Origin: Desulfobacteraceae bacterium | GTDB taxonomy: Bacteria > Desulfobacterota > Desulfobacteria > Desulfobacterales > Desulfobacteraceae | Length of the DNA stretch: 64,000 nucleotides | Reading direction: 5' to 3' | Assembly: GCA_016743945.1 (NCBI GenBank) | Contig: JADGFI010000008.1 | Span: 62,001 to 126,000, forward strand | Part shown: positions 17,386 through 26,026 of the stretch, one piece after another | Layout: every line of letters starts with the position of its first letter | Position numbering within the stretch: position 1 is the first letter of the stretch | Notes under the pieces: generated by a model | What the model was told of the DNA's origin: nothing | The model's input: only the letters and a program-made list of their open reading frames with translations | The model's database searches: none | Translations under genes and position numbers: made by a program

Positions 17386-17508
17386 GTGCTTACGATATAC
17401 CGTTGCCCTACCTGTGATAAATTTCTTTTCAAAGGAAATGTATCAAGCCTGACTATGACATGCCCCAATTGTAATGGATTTGTAAGAGTACATTTTTGTT
17501 GTAAATGA
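17386..17508 (+). CDS. Com-like zinc-finger protein
   Basis: A 40-aa protein from a GTG at 17386 with AAAGG just upstream. It has CPTC (Cys7, Cys10) and CPNC (Cys26, Cys29) knuckles in RCPTCDKFLFKGNVSSLTMT and CPNCNGFVRV, plus a CC pair near the end. This is the compact zinc finger of phage Mu Com and its many short homologues; Com stimulates translation of the Mu mom gene by opening its mRNA. There is no phage gene or mom-like methylase nearby, so the role here is unknown and it may be a stray from a prophage. Confidence 0.6.
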   Translation: MLTIYRCPTCDKFLFKGNVSSLTMTCPNCNGFVRVHFCCK

Positions 17509-18020
17509 ATTCTATTGTATCAAATTGGTCAATATACCATTTCTTAATATCCAGTATTTTATGGGATAATTGCATAACCAACTAACCCTGGAAAAGTGCT
17601 GTCAACAGTGTCGTCTGGTTATAAATAGCTGTCCTATTCAGTAAGTATGAGTTTACTGATCAGCGTCAGTTATAATTCCCGCAGGGAAAAAATAATTGTC
17701 GTTGATCATGGTGGTTAAGAAAAGATGATCGGGAGTGTCAATGGTCTTTGGTGGATAATAAATTGGCTTTGAACAAATCATCAAGAGGATACTATTTTAT
17801 GTAATAAGTTGAATGTTTCTGACTAAAAAAAAATCTTTTTCCCACCTCAACATATCGTGTTGGAATCAGTCATAGTTTAATAATTAGTTTCTTGACACAT
17901 ATAGCTAACGACTTATTTTTATAAGATAAATTACTTCTCCAAAAAAAGGTGTATTTAACAAAATCGTTTTTGGGAAGGAGTATTGATAACAGATGAATCC
18001 TTTTTAAAAAGGAGGTACTT
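17509..18020. other. Intergenic region without a recognisable gene
   Basis: About 500 nt with no supported open frame on either strand; a 139-codon minus-strand frame reaching in from 18289 lacks a ribosome site and family features. Only short inverted repeats are visible. Confidence 0.4.
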
Positions 18021-18209
18021 ATGTCTGGACAAATTAGAAAGTATATTGGTATTGGATATATTCTTTTGTCTATAATTGCTGTAGTTGCTACCCCTTCTGG
18101 TGGTAGGGCGTTTACAGTTTTAGGGCTTGTAATATTAGCCATGTTTCTGTTGGGAGTGGGACGACTGTTTCGGGCAATACTCGGTTCTGATCGAAAACTA
18201 TCCAAATGA
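18021..18209 (+). CDS. Small two-helix membrane protein
   Basis: A 62-aa protein with a very strong ribosome site (AAGGAGGT five bases before the ATG). Two hydrophobic helices, GIGYILLSIIAVVAT and FTVLGLVILAMFLLGVG, are joined by a short SGGRAF turn and followed by a basic tail. It should sit in the inner membrane with both ends in the cytoplasm. I do not recognise a family. The strong translation signal makes it a likely real gene despite its size and mobile-element setting. Confidence 0.6.
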   Translation: MSGQIRKYIGIGYILLSIIAVVATPSGGRAFTVLGLVILAMFLLGVGRLFRAILGSDRKLSK

Positions 18210-18456
18210 TTCTGAGAATCTGTACTAAACGATATCCTGCGGGGCAAGATGCAATTTGTAATGTGTATCTCGCCCCCATAATTTTTCAAAACGATTCATT
18301 TTAGCGACAAGAAAATGTTACCTCATGATTTTGTCCACCTCAAGAGGGTATTCTACTAAAGTGTTAAGACACCATGACACCAGCCTCAAAAAATCTATCC
18401 TCTTAATAACTCAACTGGTACCTTACAAAATAATTGATGGCGTGAATTTGTGAGAG

Positions 18457-18661
18457 ACTTTTACTCGATCTCAAACAGATTCATGGCTCAATTATTTTGG
18501 GGTAACAGTTTCGTTTTTCTTGCTGATTTTTTAATGGGCTCAGCATAATTCCCCTCAAGAAATAGTGAAACTCCCCATAAACGAAATGTACCATCTAAAA
18601 TAGTGGTATTTTTATAGATCAATCTGCAATGACGCAGTTGAATGTTATAAGGAGCTTCACT
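18457..18661 (+). ncRNA. Candidate IS110 bridge RNA region
   Basis: About 205 nt of non-coding sequence between the conserved left-end repeat and the transposase start. In IS110-group elements this interval encodes the bridge RNA that pairs with donor and target DNA. The location and length fit; I have not been able to fold it or identify the binding loops, so this is a positional inference. Confidence 0.3.
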
Positions 18662-20110
18662 ATGAAAAAGAGAAACATTTTTCAAAACCAAAGTCAAGAA
18701 ATCCTTACCCTGTTTGAAACAGCTGGAGACAGATCCAAGGTTATGTGTGTCCCCATGGATTATGCGAAAAAAGACCATATGGTCATGTTTTGCAATGGGA
18801 GTGGTAAAATTATCAGAAAACCATTTTCGATCAAAAATTCTTTGGATGGTAAAAATTATCTGATCGAACAGGTTACAAAATCCTGCAGCCATCATGGGAT
18901 CAACCAGGAACATGTTTTTTTTGGTGGCGAAGACTGTGGTTCCTACGCCGATAATTTCATAACAACACTTCGTTCCGAAAATTGGCTTGTTGCAGGTGTG
19001 AATGCGCGTGATGCAAAAACATACCGTGAAAATATGCAAGCCAGTACAGATTGTCTGGATCTGTTGGGGATCTGCAAAATGCTCCTCAATTGCAGAGGTA
19101 ACTGCTCTCCAGCTCAATCCGGCATTTATTGGAACTTACGAATGCTTGTTCGGCAAAGGCGTAAACTTGTAAATATGACAACAGGCGTAAAACATAGAAT
19201 TCGTACTGTTGTTGATCTAATTTTTCCCGGTTTTTTAGATGAAAGAAAAAGCGGAATTGCCCCATTTTCAAAATGTTCATTATTGTTAATGGAAGATCGA
19301 TTCAGTCCACATCAAATCTGCCGGCGCCGGCGCTCTACCTTGACCAAATTATTAAGCCGCCAGGGAGTACAACATCCGGATTGACAAGCGGAAAGGCTTC
19401 AAAAATATACTGTTCAAGTTTTAAAACCACCTGAGAAATCTGTTGTTACTTTGCAAGTTTCATTGAAGCAGCAAGTCAAACTTTTTTCTTGTATGCAAGA
19501 AAGCATTCAGCAACTGGAAAAAGAAATTGCTGAAATTTTAGCTCAAACTCAAGGGGCTTTTCTGACTAGTGTCCGGGGAATTGGAATTGTTTTAGCCGCA
19601 GGCGTAAGTGCAGAAATTGGAGATCCCAATAAACAGAAGGCTATCAATAATTTGATTTCATATTCTGGAATTATTCCAAAGGTCAAGCAAACCGGTGGTC
19701 CGCAAGGAAAAATTCAAATCAAAAAAGTTGGGAAACGATGTAATCGTATTTTAAAAGACTATGTTGTTCAATCAGCTTCTCACATAGGCAAACATGGGCC
19801 GGATGAATTAATGTCAGATCACAAAAGGCGCGATGCACAAGGTCAACATGCAGATTTTGGAATGGCGAGAAGATATCTGCGTATGGCACTATGTCTGATG
19901 CGAAGTCATCAAACTTATTTGCCAAAAAAATACCGAAATGGAAAAATCAAGATGGAAGAACGGGCCGGATACTATCTAATGGCCTGGCCGAAGCTTCACG
20001 AAAAGTGGCAAAGGGTAAGTGCATTGGATATTGCATTTGACAAACACATGCCTTTGGGTCAGTGGCGCAACATGATACAGGAGTTTTATGAGATAGAACT
20101 CAAATTATAA
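18662..20110 (+). pseudogene. IS110 transposase interrupted by one in-frame TGA
   Basis: From the ATG at 18662 (AAGGAG seven bases upstream) the frame runs 240 codons to TGA at 19382-19384, then continues in the same register from CAA at 19385 to the stop at 20110 without another break. The first part is the RuvC-like DEDD domain (VPMDYAKKDHMVMFCNGSGK, GGEDCGSYADNF, ARDAKTYRENMQASTDCLD). The second carries the transposase_20 domain with SVRGIGIVLAAGVSAEIGDP and ISYSGIIPKVKQTGG. A point change, for instance CGA to TGA, would explain the break. Selenocysteine is formally possible but no convincing SECIS hairpin is seen. Confidence 0.8.
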
Positions 20111-20464
20111 ATATAAACTGGATTTAATCCTTTCGGTTTAAGATTTTATAAATTTGCGGACTGGATGGCTTTAACTCAACTGCCGCAGTGCTCCGGCTAT
20201 AACCGGATTTTAATGACGGCTTACGAAAGAATGCCCACCATGTCCGCTCCAATATTTTAATTATGGCTCAAAGGTGCTCTGATCCTTTAATTCATTTTAT
20301 AAGAGATCTTGTCATACCAGTTTGCCAATTTTGGACATTTGGGCATGGTTTTCCACCGGTAACGCAAAATTTTAGAGATCTATGATTGAAAAATTAAGTC
20401 GGTTTCATATGTTTTTTTAAAAACCGATAAAAAGCGGAAGTGTATAGTATGTCCAAAATACAAA
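20111..20464. other. Non-coding region between two IS elements
   Basis: No gene seen. It should hold the right end of the IS110 element and the distal end of the IS4-type element on the minus strand; TTTAACTCAACTG at 20169-20181 resembles the latter's terminal sequence. Confidence 0.35.
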
Positions 20465-21776
20465 TCAAAAATATCTCTTGATTTTTTCCTGGTACTCTTT
20501 CTGAGAAGTAAATCCATCTCTATTTCCCTTCCAATTGGGGCGTTTGCCTATTGGAAAGGCCGAAATATACAAGTGCTTGGCCAATTCTTCATTACAGACT
20601 CTGAATAAATCGCCAAAGGACCTTTGGTCAACGCTTTTCCTTTGGAACAGGCTCAGAATATTGTATCTGGCCATGACCAGGGAAGTGTGTCCGATCAAAC
20701 CATCATAGTTACGGATTTGGATCTCTTTAACCAGTTTCAGATGTTGCTTGCACATTTTAAAAAATACTTCGATATCCCAACGTTTACCGTACAGTCTTAT
20801 TATTTCATCATCTGCTATGGTAATATCTGTTGATAAAAGGGCGAGCCACCCCCGTTTTTTGTCACAGGGGACAAATATAACTCTGGCTTTGTTCCCGTCA
20901 GGTAACCGAACAAGGACACTGGCCTTAACTTTGGCCTTCCCTCTTTTTTTCTTTAACTTTCCATAAAGGTCACTTAACCTGAGTTTTTTACCATTGGCTC
21001 CAGATGCATAGTGGATTTTGTTATCGCTTCTTGGCGGCGCTGATAACCGCACGTTCTTTTATCAATATTTGGATTGATTTCATTGTATCGATTCTTTTTG
21101 TCTGCTGATGACAACAAGGCAAAATCAATCCCGAGAAAACTGTTACCATCTGACCAGCCAAGAGTGAGCAATCTGAACCCTTTTAAATATTTGTGAGTTG
21201 AATGATCATATACACGGTAAAGAAGTTCCACTTTTTTGGAACGGCTTGTGTCGTATGTCGAGTCATCAAATATAAGAACCTCTTCAGAATAATCATCCAG
21301 AAGACTCTTTATTATACAATAAATTCGGCTGCTAAGAAGAGTTGTGAATCGCCTCCAGTTATAGATAGGCGAATTTAAAAAATCATACACTGCATCTTTG
21401 CCGACCCCCACTTTTTGATTCCGCACGACGCCTTGGAAAAAGTTTTTGCCAATAAACACCAAATTGAAGACAATGGTGAACAATTCCAGGGGAGAAGCGC
21501 CCTTGGTTTTGACTATACCTGAATTGTTAAGCATGCTTCCAACTTTTAATCTGGAAAAATAGTCACTAAAAATTCCGAGCTTATCTGGGTTTATGGTTTG
21601 ATTTTGAGGTTCTGTCGAGGTAATATGCATTTTGATGAGATTCCTATCTATGATACATGTTTTTTAGGGGTAAAAAATATGTATCATAGATAGGAATCTT
21701 GTCAATAATTATAATTATTCCAGATAGTTATGTTTTTATGGTTTAGGAAAACCAACTCCGAAAGTTGAGTTAATAA
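20171..21776 (-). mobile_element. IS4-family element, copy 2, internally deleted
   Basis: The transposase-proximal end is AGTTGAGTTAATAA at 21763-21776, matching the end of copy 1. The distal end is tentatively TAACTCAACT at 20171. The leader before the start codon contains GATAGGAATCT and two ATGTATCATAG/ATGATACAT-like segments, as in copy 1. The transposase carries deletions different from those of copy 1. Confidence 0.6.
20465..21630 (-). pseudogene. IS4-family DDE transposase with internal deletion and frameshift
   Basis: The N-terminal part (21630 to about 21050) includes LLDDYSEEVLIFDDSTYDTS with the first catalytic Asp and ends IDKRTCGYQRR. There the frame changes and resumes in the other register as NKIHYASGANGKKLRLSDLY through LYGKRWDIEVFFKMCKQHLK, the catalytic Glu region. 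About 50-60 residues that normally carry the second Asp (as in LMDSWF) are missing at the junction. A second deletion removes the segment after NEEL that copy 1 keeps. It is inactive, but the two copies together reveal most of the ancestral protein. Confidence 0.8.
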
Positions 21777-22021
21777 TATATAAAAAATACAGCAGTCGGT
21801 AATTTATTTGCTCCTCCAGGGCGAATACTTTCAAGCAACACCCTTCTTAAAATAATTCTGTGCAATATCAGGAGCGTTTAAAGGTGACCGGAATAATCCC
21901 TTTTATAGTCTGCGCTTTGGTTCTGGTGAGAACAGGTATTTACCTGGTGAACCGGAAATAACCAAATCATACTGCCTATAGTCCAACCCCATGAAAGTGC
22001 ATATCAAAGGGTTTATGAAAG

Positions 22022-22042
22022 GGGCTTGATTTCTATGGGTGA
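22022..22042 (+). repeat. Direct repeat flanking the PilZ gene, copy 1
   Basis: The 21 nt from GGGCTTGATT to ATGGGTGA are repeated exactly at 22569-22589. The PilZ gene lies between the copies. Confidence 0.7.
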
Positions 22043-22058
22043 GGTATCCTGCCGGAAT

Positions 22059-22403
22059 CTAACACTCCCCCAGGCCCTTGTTAGACTTGTAATATCTAAC
22101 CCCATACTTATAGGAGGCTATCGGCTCACCATTGGATGATGAATAAGAGCTTTTCCATTTGATATAACCACTGTAACCTTTGCATTTTTCAGGGCCTGTT
22201 GTATGTTCATCATAATTTTTCATCTCAAGATAAACGACCTGGTCGATAACAAGTTTTTCATTGGTGAGTATGGACATACCTTTTTGGCTGAAATCTTTCA
22301 ACTCTGCATAATAGTATTGATCCTGGGAGTCCATCGTGTATAAAAAAATGGGACTATTATACTCGTCTCTTTGATAACGTCTTTTTTCTTCGTAATGTTC
22401 CAT
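22059..22403 (-). CDS. PilZ-domain protein
   Basis: A 114-aa soluble protein from the ATG at 22403, which has a perfect GAAAGGAGG ribosome site. It begins EEKRRYQRDEYNSPIFLY, the RxxxR plus hydrophobic strand start of PilZ domains, and has the second block AELKDFSQKGMSI (D/NxSxxG) in place of the usual DISxGG. Cyclic-di-GMP binding needs the RxxxR and D/NxSxxG motifs, and both are recognisable (R9/R13-type spacing, D-F-S-x-x-G). A single-domain PilZ protein usually passes the c-di-GMP signal to motility or polysaccharide machinery. It has no operon partner and is flanked by 21-nt direct repeats. Confidence 0.75.
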   Translation of the reverse strand: MEHYEEKRRYQRDEYNSPIFLYTMDSQDQYYYAELKDFSQKGMSILTNEKLVIDQVVYLEMKNYDEHTTGPEKCKGYSGYIKWKSSYSSSNGEPIASYKYGVRYYKSNKGLGEC

Positions 22404-22568
22404 TTGAACCTCCTTTCCTCGGGGTAATAAAACATTTAATAGAAGTATATCAATCCGAGCAAGAAAAATCAAATCTAAAGCCAACAAGGGAAACCTTAGT
22501 TTTTCATTTTTATTAATAGCCCATAAAGCATCCTTCATTGGAAGGCAAATAACAGGAACTTTATAACA

Positions 22569-22589
22569 GGGCTTGATTTCTATGGGTGA
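22569..22589 (+). repeat. Direct repeat flanking the PilZ gene, copy 2
   Basis: Exact second copy of the 21-nt sequence at 22022-22042. Confidence 0.7.
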
Positions 22590-22734
22590 ATCATTGTAAA
22601 GGGTAGGGTAGGTGTGGATATAATCCGATTGGATACTTACACACCGGACTTACACAACTTCACTTGTGTATTAGTCGGTCGTACAAAAAAAATGCTTTAA
22701 ACATAGTAGTTTGAATAGCTTTGGGGTTCAATAA

Positions 22735-22767
22735 GTTCGATACCCCTCAGCTCCACCAACATATATT
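22735..22767 (+). repeat. Attachment site copy of the tRNA-Ala end (attR-like)
   Basis: A 33-nt copy (one mismatch) of the tRNA-Ala T arm, acceptor end and flank at 10884-10916. The rest of the tRNA is missing. The similarity continues more loosely into the following integrase leader, so this point is both the right edge of one element and the left edge of the next unit. Confidence 0.8.
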
Positions 22768-22861
22768 AAAGTCGCTGTAATTGCAGTGGCTTTTTTTTAT
22801 TTCTAAGCCTTAAATTGTATTAGTTCAACTATTGTCCACATTTAACAGATGGAGGATGAAT

Positions 22862-23035
22862 ATGATTAAGGCATCTTCACCCAGTTATCTCAGCAGAAAT
22901 CTCTATTCCTTTTGTTTTCGGATGAGAATTCCAAAGGATCTACAGGTATACTATTCATAAAGGAGTTGAAATGCAGCCTAAAACCTGGCAGTCTTTCCAG
23001 GGCCAAAACAATGCCCAGACTGTTCATCCCCCCTG
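22862..23035 (+). pseudogene. Integrase relic, N-terminal part only
   Basis: From an ATG at 22862 with GGAGG upstream: KASSPSYLSRNLYSFCFRMR, then IPKDLQ, a frameshift and stop, then KCSLKPGSLSRAKTMPRLF in the other frame. This is the same N-terminal arm as the integrase at 11023 (SYLSKNPYSYCFRIKIPKDL). It breaks off after about 57 residues at exactly the segment (CTGATTATTCTCCCAAATAT) that follows the other integrase, so about 450 residues are deleted. Confidence 0.75.
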
Positions 23036-23165
23036 ATTATTCTCCCAAATATTCTTTTTTTCCAGCCCTTCCAGTGGTGTTGTATAATGTCAGAGGCATG
23101 ATCCAACCGTAAAAAACGGGTCTACTCTGTAAAAAGTGCAAGGGTATACCCATTATCCTGATAAT
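23036..23165. repeat. Segment shared by two integrase units (copy B)
   Basis: Matches 12535-12650, with an extra short insertion before GTATACCCATTATCCTGATA. The remaining 155 nt up to the phoH-like gene are AT-rich leader sequence without a gene. Confidence 0.75.
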
Positions 23166-23320
23166 TATTTTATATACAAAGATTGTCTTGTTGATTGAAA
23201 GGATATAAGTAAATTGTATTTTTTATTGTAATATCAGGGCCTAATAATGTTATTATGACAGCGTTTTTTTAGTCGATATTTTTATTGACCTTTAAGCAAA
23301 TAAAATGCACCCTATGAACC

Positions 23321-24271
23321 ATGAAAAATATTACGTTTGAAAATCCGATGCTTACCAGAGAGCTCTTCGGTCATCACAACTATAATCTGGATAAAATTTG
23401 TAAAGCGTTTAATGTGGAGATCAATACAAGAGGCAACTCTTTGTTGGTTAATGGCACAGCCCACAATACTGATCTTGCTGAAAATATACTCCAACAACTT
23501 TATCAGCTTTTGGAAAATAAATTTTCTTTTGACGAAGCTGATTTTGATGCCGCCATAAAAACTATAAAACACAACAATAATTCCCATATCAAAGATATTT
23601 TTTCTACAACAATTTTTAAAACAGTTAGAAACAAACCCATCACCCCACGCAATCTTGCCCAAAAAGAATATGCAGAAGCAAGCCTTAAAAATGATATTCT
23701 TTTTGCCATAGGTCCCGCTGGAACCGGCAAAACATATCTTGCAATGGCCATGGCCATGGCTGCATTCTCAAAAGGGGAAATCAAAAAAATCATATTAGCA
23801 AGGCCTGCGGTCGAAGCAGGAGAGACTCTGGGATTTTTACCCGGCGATCTTGCCCAGAAAATAAATCCCTATCTTCGCCCTTTGTATGATGCTCTTTATG
23901 ATATGATGGACTATGAAAAAGTACAAACATTTATAGAGCAGGACATCATTGAAATTGCCCCCCTTGCTTTTATGCGGGGAAGAACCCTGAGCAATTCTTT
24001 TATTATTCTTGATGAAGCCCAGAATACAACGTCGCAACAAATGAAAATGTTTTTGACACGAATTGGCCATGGATCAAAAGTCATTGTTACAGGAGATATC
24101 ACACAGATTGATCTTCCCACCGGTAAAAAATCCGGTCTTATAGAAGCTAAAGGTCTATTAAAGAAAATAAATAGAATCGAGTTTATTTATTTTTCAAAAA
24201 ATGATGTCGTCCGACATAAACTTGTATCAAGCATTATTGAAGCCTATGAAAAGAAACAAAAACGACAATAA
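23321..24271 (+). CDS. PhoH-family ATPase
   Basis: A 316-aa cytoplasmic protein. An N-terminal region of about 100 residues (KH-like fold in this family, LDKICKAFNVEINTRGNSL) precedes a P-loop NTPase domain with Walker A GPAGTGKT (131-138), LARPAVEAGETLGFLPGDL, Walker B FIILDEAQN and sensor VTGDITQIDLP. This is the YbeZ/PhoH type, linked with rRNA maturation together with endonuclease YbeY. Here ybeY does not follow; truA is the next firm gene. It lies just outside the mobile region and marks the return to core genome. Confidence 0.93.
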   Translation: MKNITFENPMLTRELFGHHNYNLDKICKAFNVEINTRGNSLLVNGTAHNTDLAENILQQLYQLLENKFSFDEADFDAAIKTIKHNNNSHIKDIFSTTIFKTVRNKPITPRNLAQKEYAEASLKNDILFAIGPAGTGKTYLAMAMAMAAFSKGEIKKIILARPAVEAGETLGFLPGDLAQKINPYLRPLYDALYDMMDYEKVQTFIEQDIIEIAPLAFMRGRTLSNSFIILDEAQNTTSQQMKMFLTRIGHGSKVIVTGDITQIDLPTGKKSGLIEAKGLLKKINRIEFIYFSKNDVVRHKLVSSIIEAYEKKQKRQ

Positions 24272-24710
24272 TATATAAAAATTTAAAGCATACCTTTTGA
24301 CAAGTCCCTTTTTCCTATGGACTTTCGGATATCCGTAACCATGACCCACCGTATCCGATATCTTCTGATTCTATTCCTGAATTGGTTTATAATTTTCCCC
24401 TTATTTCAATTATTCCGTAATGGTTTCTTTATTTGGGCAAGCCTAAGTGGCTTTTTTATCTTTGCAACCCGGGCAATTCTGTCACCGAGCCCCAGTCGAT
24501 AAAGGACACAACATGTTGTGCCCTTTATTGGCTGGGGCCATATTTCGAAAGCCTAATAATTTTTTATACTTTTCTTGACAAAAAGGAAGTTCTTATCCAT
24601 TAGACATAAACCTTGACTGAATTTTTCCGTTGAAGTACATATTCCCTTTAAAGACGGTGAGTTCCGTTATTATTTAATTTGCCCACGGGCAACCCAACAG
24701 GTGTTTTTTA
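24272..24710. other. Intergenic region with a weak ORF and a long palindrome
   Basis: A 61-codon plus-strand frame at 24317-24502 encodes a hydrophobic peptide (RIRYLLILFLNWFIIFPLFQ) but has no ribosome site and no known family. Its stop codon lies inside the palindrome at 24489-24538. Downstream sequence up to truA is leader without a gene. Confidence 0.4.
24489..24538. repeat. 50-nt near-perfect palindrome
   Basis: Arm GCCCCAGTCGATAAAGG... (24489-24513) pairs over 25 positions with 24514-24538, with one mismatch and two G-U pairs, centred on CAACATGTTG. No T run follows on either strand, so it is not a classical terminator. Confidence 0.75.
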
Positions 24711-25526
24711 ATGACAGATTTTAATAATGATATAATTTTTGCCAATTATAGGATGGATGTCCGTTACGATGGGCAAAATTACTACGGATGGCAACGGCAT
24801 AAAGACAATCCTACGATCCAGGGCGCATTGGAACATGCTGTGACAAAATGCTTGGGATTGCGCCATAATGTTGAAGGATCAGGACGAACCGATCGCGGAA
24901 CCCATGCAACGGGACAAGTCGCATCTATTCGTCTTCCCGAAGAGATCAACGAAAAAGAGGCTTTGTTTAACCTTAACAGCGTCCTTGAGAACAACATTGA
25001 AATCACCAGTTTAAAGAAGATATCTGATAGCTTCCATGCAAGAGAATCCGCAATTGGGAAATGTTACATTTATAAAATCTGGAACCACCCCAAGCTTCCA
25101 TCTGAAATGAATGAAAAGGTTTGGTATGTCCCTGAAAAATTGAATGTTAAAGCTATGGATAAAGCCTGTTCCTATTTTACAGGGACTAAAGATTTTGCTT
25201 CGTTTGCCAAAGTTCCAAACTATAAAAGGGCAACATCGGTAAGAACTGTTCATTCTCTTACGCTTACAGAAGAAGGCTCCTTACTGTGCTTTTCAATTAT
25301 TGCTGACGGTTTTCTTTATAAAATGGTACGCAATATAGTTCGCGCACTTGTTAGGGTTGGAGAGGGAAGGTCAAAACTCGATGATATTCCCCGTATAATA
25401 GATGCAAAGAGTCGTAAGGCTGCGCCCGGTACAGCTCCCGCTTCAGGCCTTTATCTTAATACTGTATTTTATGATAAAAAGAGCATGGATGATGCTATCA
25501 AAACAGATCAGACAAAGGCTATATAA
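24711..25526 (+). CDS. truA: tRNA pseudouridine(38-40) synthase
   Basis: Converts uridines 38-40 in the tRNA anticodon arm to pseudouridine. The 271-aa protein has RMDVRYDGQNYYGWQRH at the start and SGRTDRGTHATGQVA with the catalytic Asp61. Family motifs GKCYIYKIWN, DFASFAK and FLYKMVRNIVRALVRVG follow. The last codon overlaps the start of the next gene (TAATG), so the two RNA-modification genes are coupled. Confidence 0.97.
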   Translation: MTDFNNDIIFANYRMDVRYDGQNYYGWQRHKDNPTIQGALEHAVTKCLGLRHNVEGSGRTDRGTHATGQVASIRLPEEINEKEALFNLNSVLENNIEITSLKKISDSFHARESAIGKCYIYKIWNHPKLPSEMNEKVWYVPEKLNVKAMDKACSYFTGTKDFASFAKVPNYKRATSVRTVHSLTLTEEGSLLCFSIIADGFLYKMVRNIVRALVRVGEGRSKLDDIPRIIDAKSRKAAPGTAPASGLYLNTVFYDKKSMDDAIKTDQTKAI

Positions 25527-26026
25527 TGGGAGATTTTGAACACCAGCGCCATAAGTTTCGAACAGGTTTAACCCAGCCCCGTGAGCTAATTGTTGCATGT
25601 GCACCCATGCGGAGCAACGTGAATATTTCCCAGATCGCCCGCACCGCAAGTGCGTGTGCTGTGGAGAAAATGATTATTTGCGGGAACGCATCATTAATTA
25701 AGAAAATTGCCAGAGACGCCACCTCAGAGCTAACAGTTTCAACCCACAGATCCTTAGGTCCTGTACTAAAAAAACTTAAAGCAGATGGTTACTCCATTGT
25801 GGGGATAGAACAAACATCCAACTCACAGAACATCCATCATTTCTCTTTTAAGTGTCGATCAGTTTTAGTTGTGGGTAATGAGCGTCTTGGGATTAAGGAT
25901 GATATCCTTGAGCTACTGGATGAAGTTATCGAAATCCCCGTATGGGGAATGCCCCATAGCTACAACGCCGCTTCTGCTGCCAACATGGCTTTGTATGAAT
26001 ACTGCCGCCAGTTTCCAGAAGGATAA
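25526..26026 (+). CDS. TrmH/SpoU-family RNA 2'-O-methyltransferase
   Basis: A 166-aa SPOUT methyltransferase. The three SpoU motifs are visible: SNVNISQIARTASACAVEKM (motif 1), SVLVVGNERLGIKDDILEL (motif 2) and IEIPVWGMPHSYNAASAANM (motif 3, where the usual SLNVS reads SYNAA). The knot that binds SAM is at the C-terminus. The target (tRNA G18, rRNA or another) cannot be read from sequence. It is coupled to truA by a one-base overlap, and an ACCAGGGC/GCCCTGGT hairpin lies 80 nt after the stop. Confidence 0.9.
   Translation: MGDFEHQRHKFRTGLTQPRELIVACAPMRSNVNISQIARTASACAVEKMIICGNASLIKKIARDATSELTVSTHRSLGPVLKKLKADGYSIVGIEQTSNSQNIHHFSFKCRSVLVVGNERLGIKDDILELLDEVIEIPVWGMPHSYNAASAANMALYEYCRQFPEG

Larger units (their letters stand above)
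18417..20170 (+). mobile_element. IS110-family element
   Basis: Contains an IS110-type DEDD transposase with about 245 nt of non-coding DNA ahead of it, beginning with GGTACC at 18417 in a 40-nt stretch repeated at 15771. TAACTCAACTG occurs as a direct repeat immediately outside (18408-18418) and just after (20171-20181). Ends are approximate because IS110 elements lack clear inverted repeats. Confidence 0.65.

Noticed and set aside
17870..18289. 139-codon minus-strand ORF
   Set aside because: Overlaps the well-supported small membrane gene on the other strand and lacks translation signals.
18488..19117. 209-codon minus-strand open frame
   Set aside because: Lies antisense to the IS110 transposase, has no ribosome site and no family features; a shadow of the real gene.
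19385..19400. Possible SECIS hairpin after the IS110 TGA
   Set aside because: Only a 4-bp AAGC/GCTT stem is seen; too short for a bacterial SECIS, so selenocysteine is kept only as a question.
24317..24502. 61-codon hydrophobic ORF before truA
   Set aside because: No ribosome site or homology; its end is part of the long palindrome, so I do not call it a gene.
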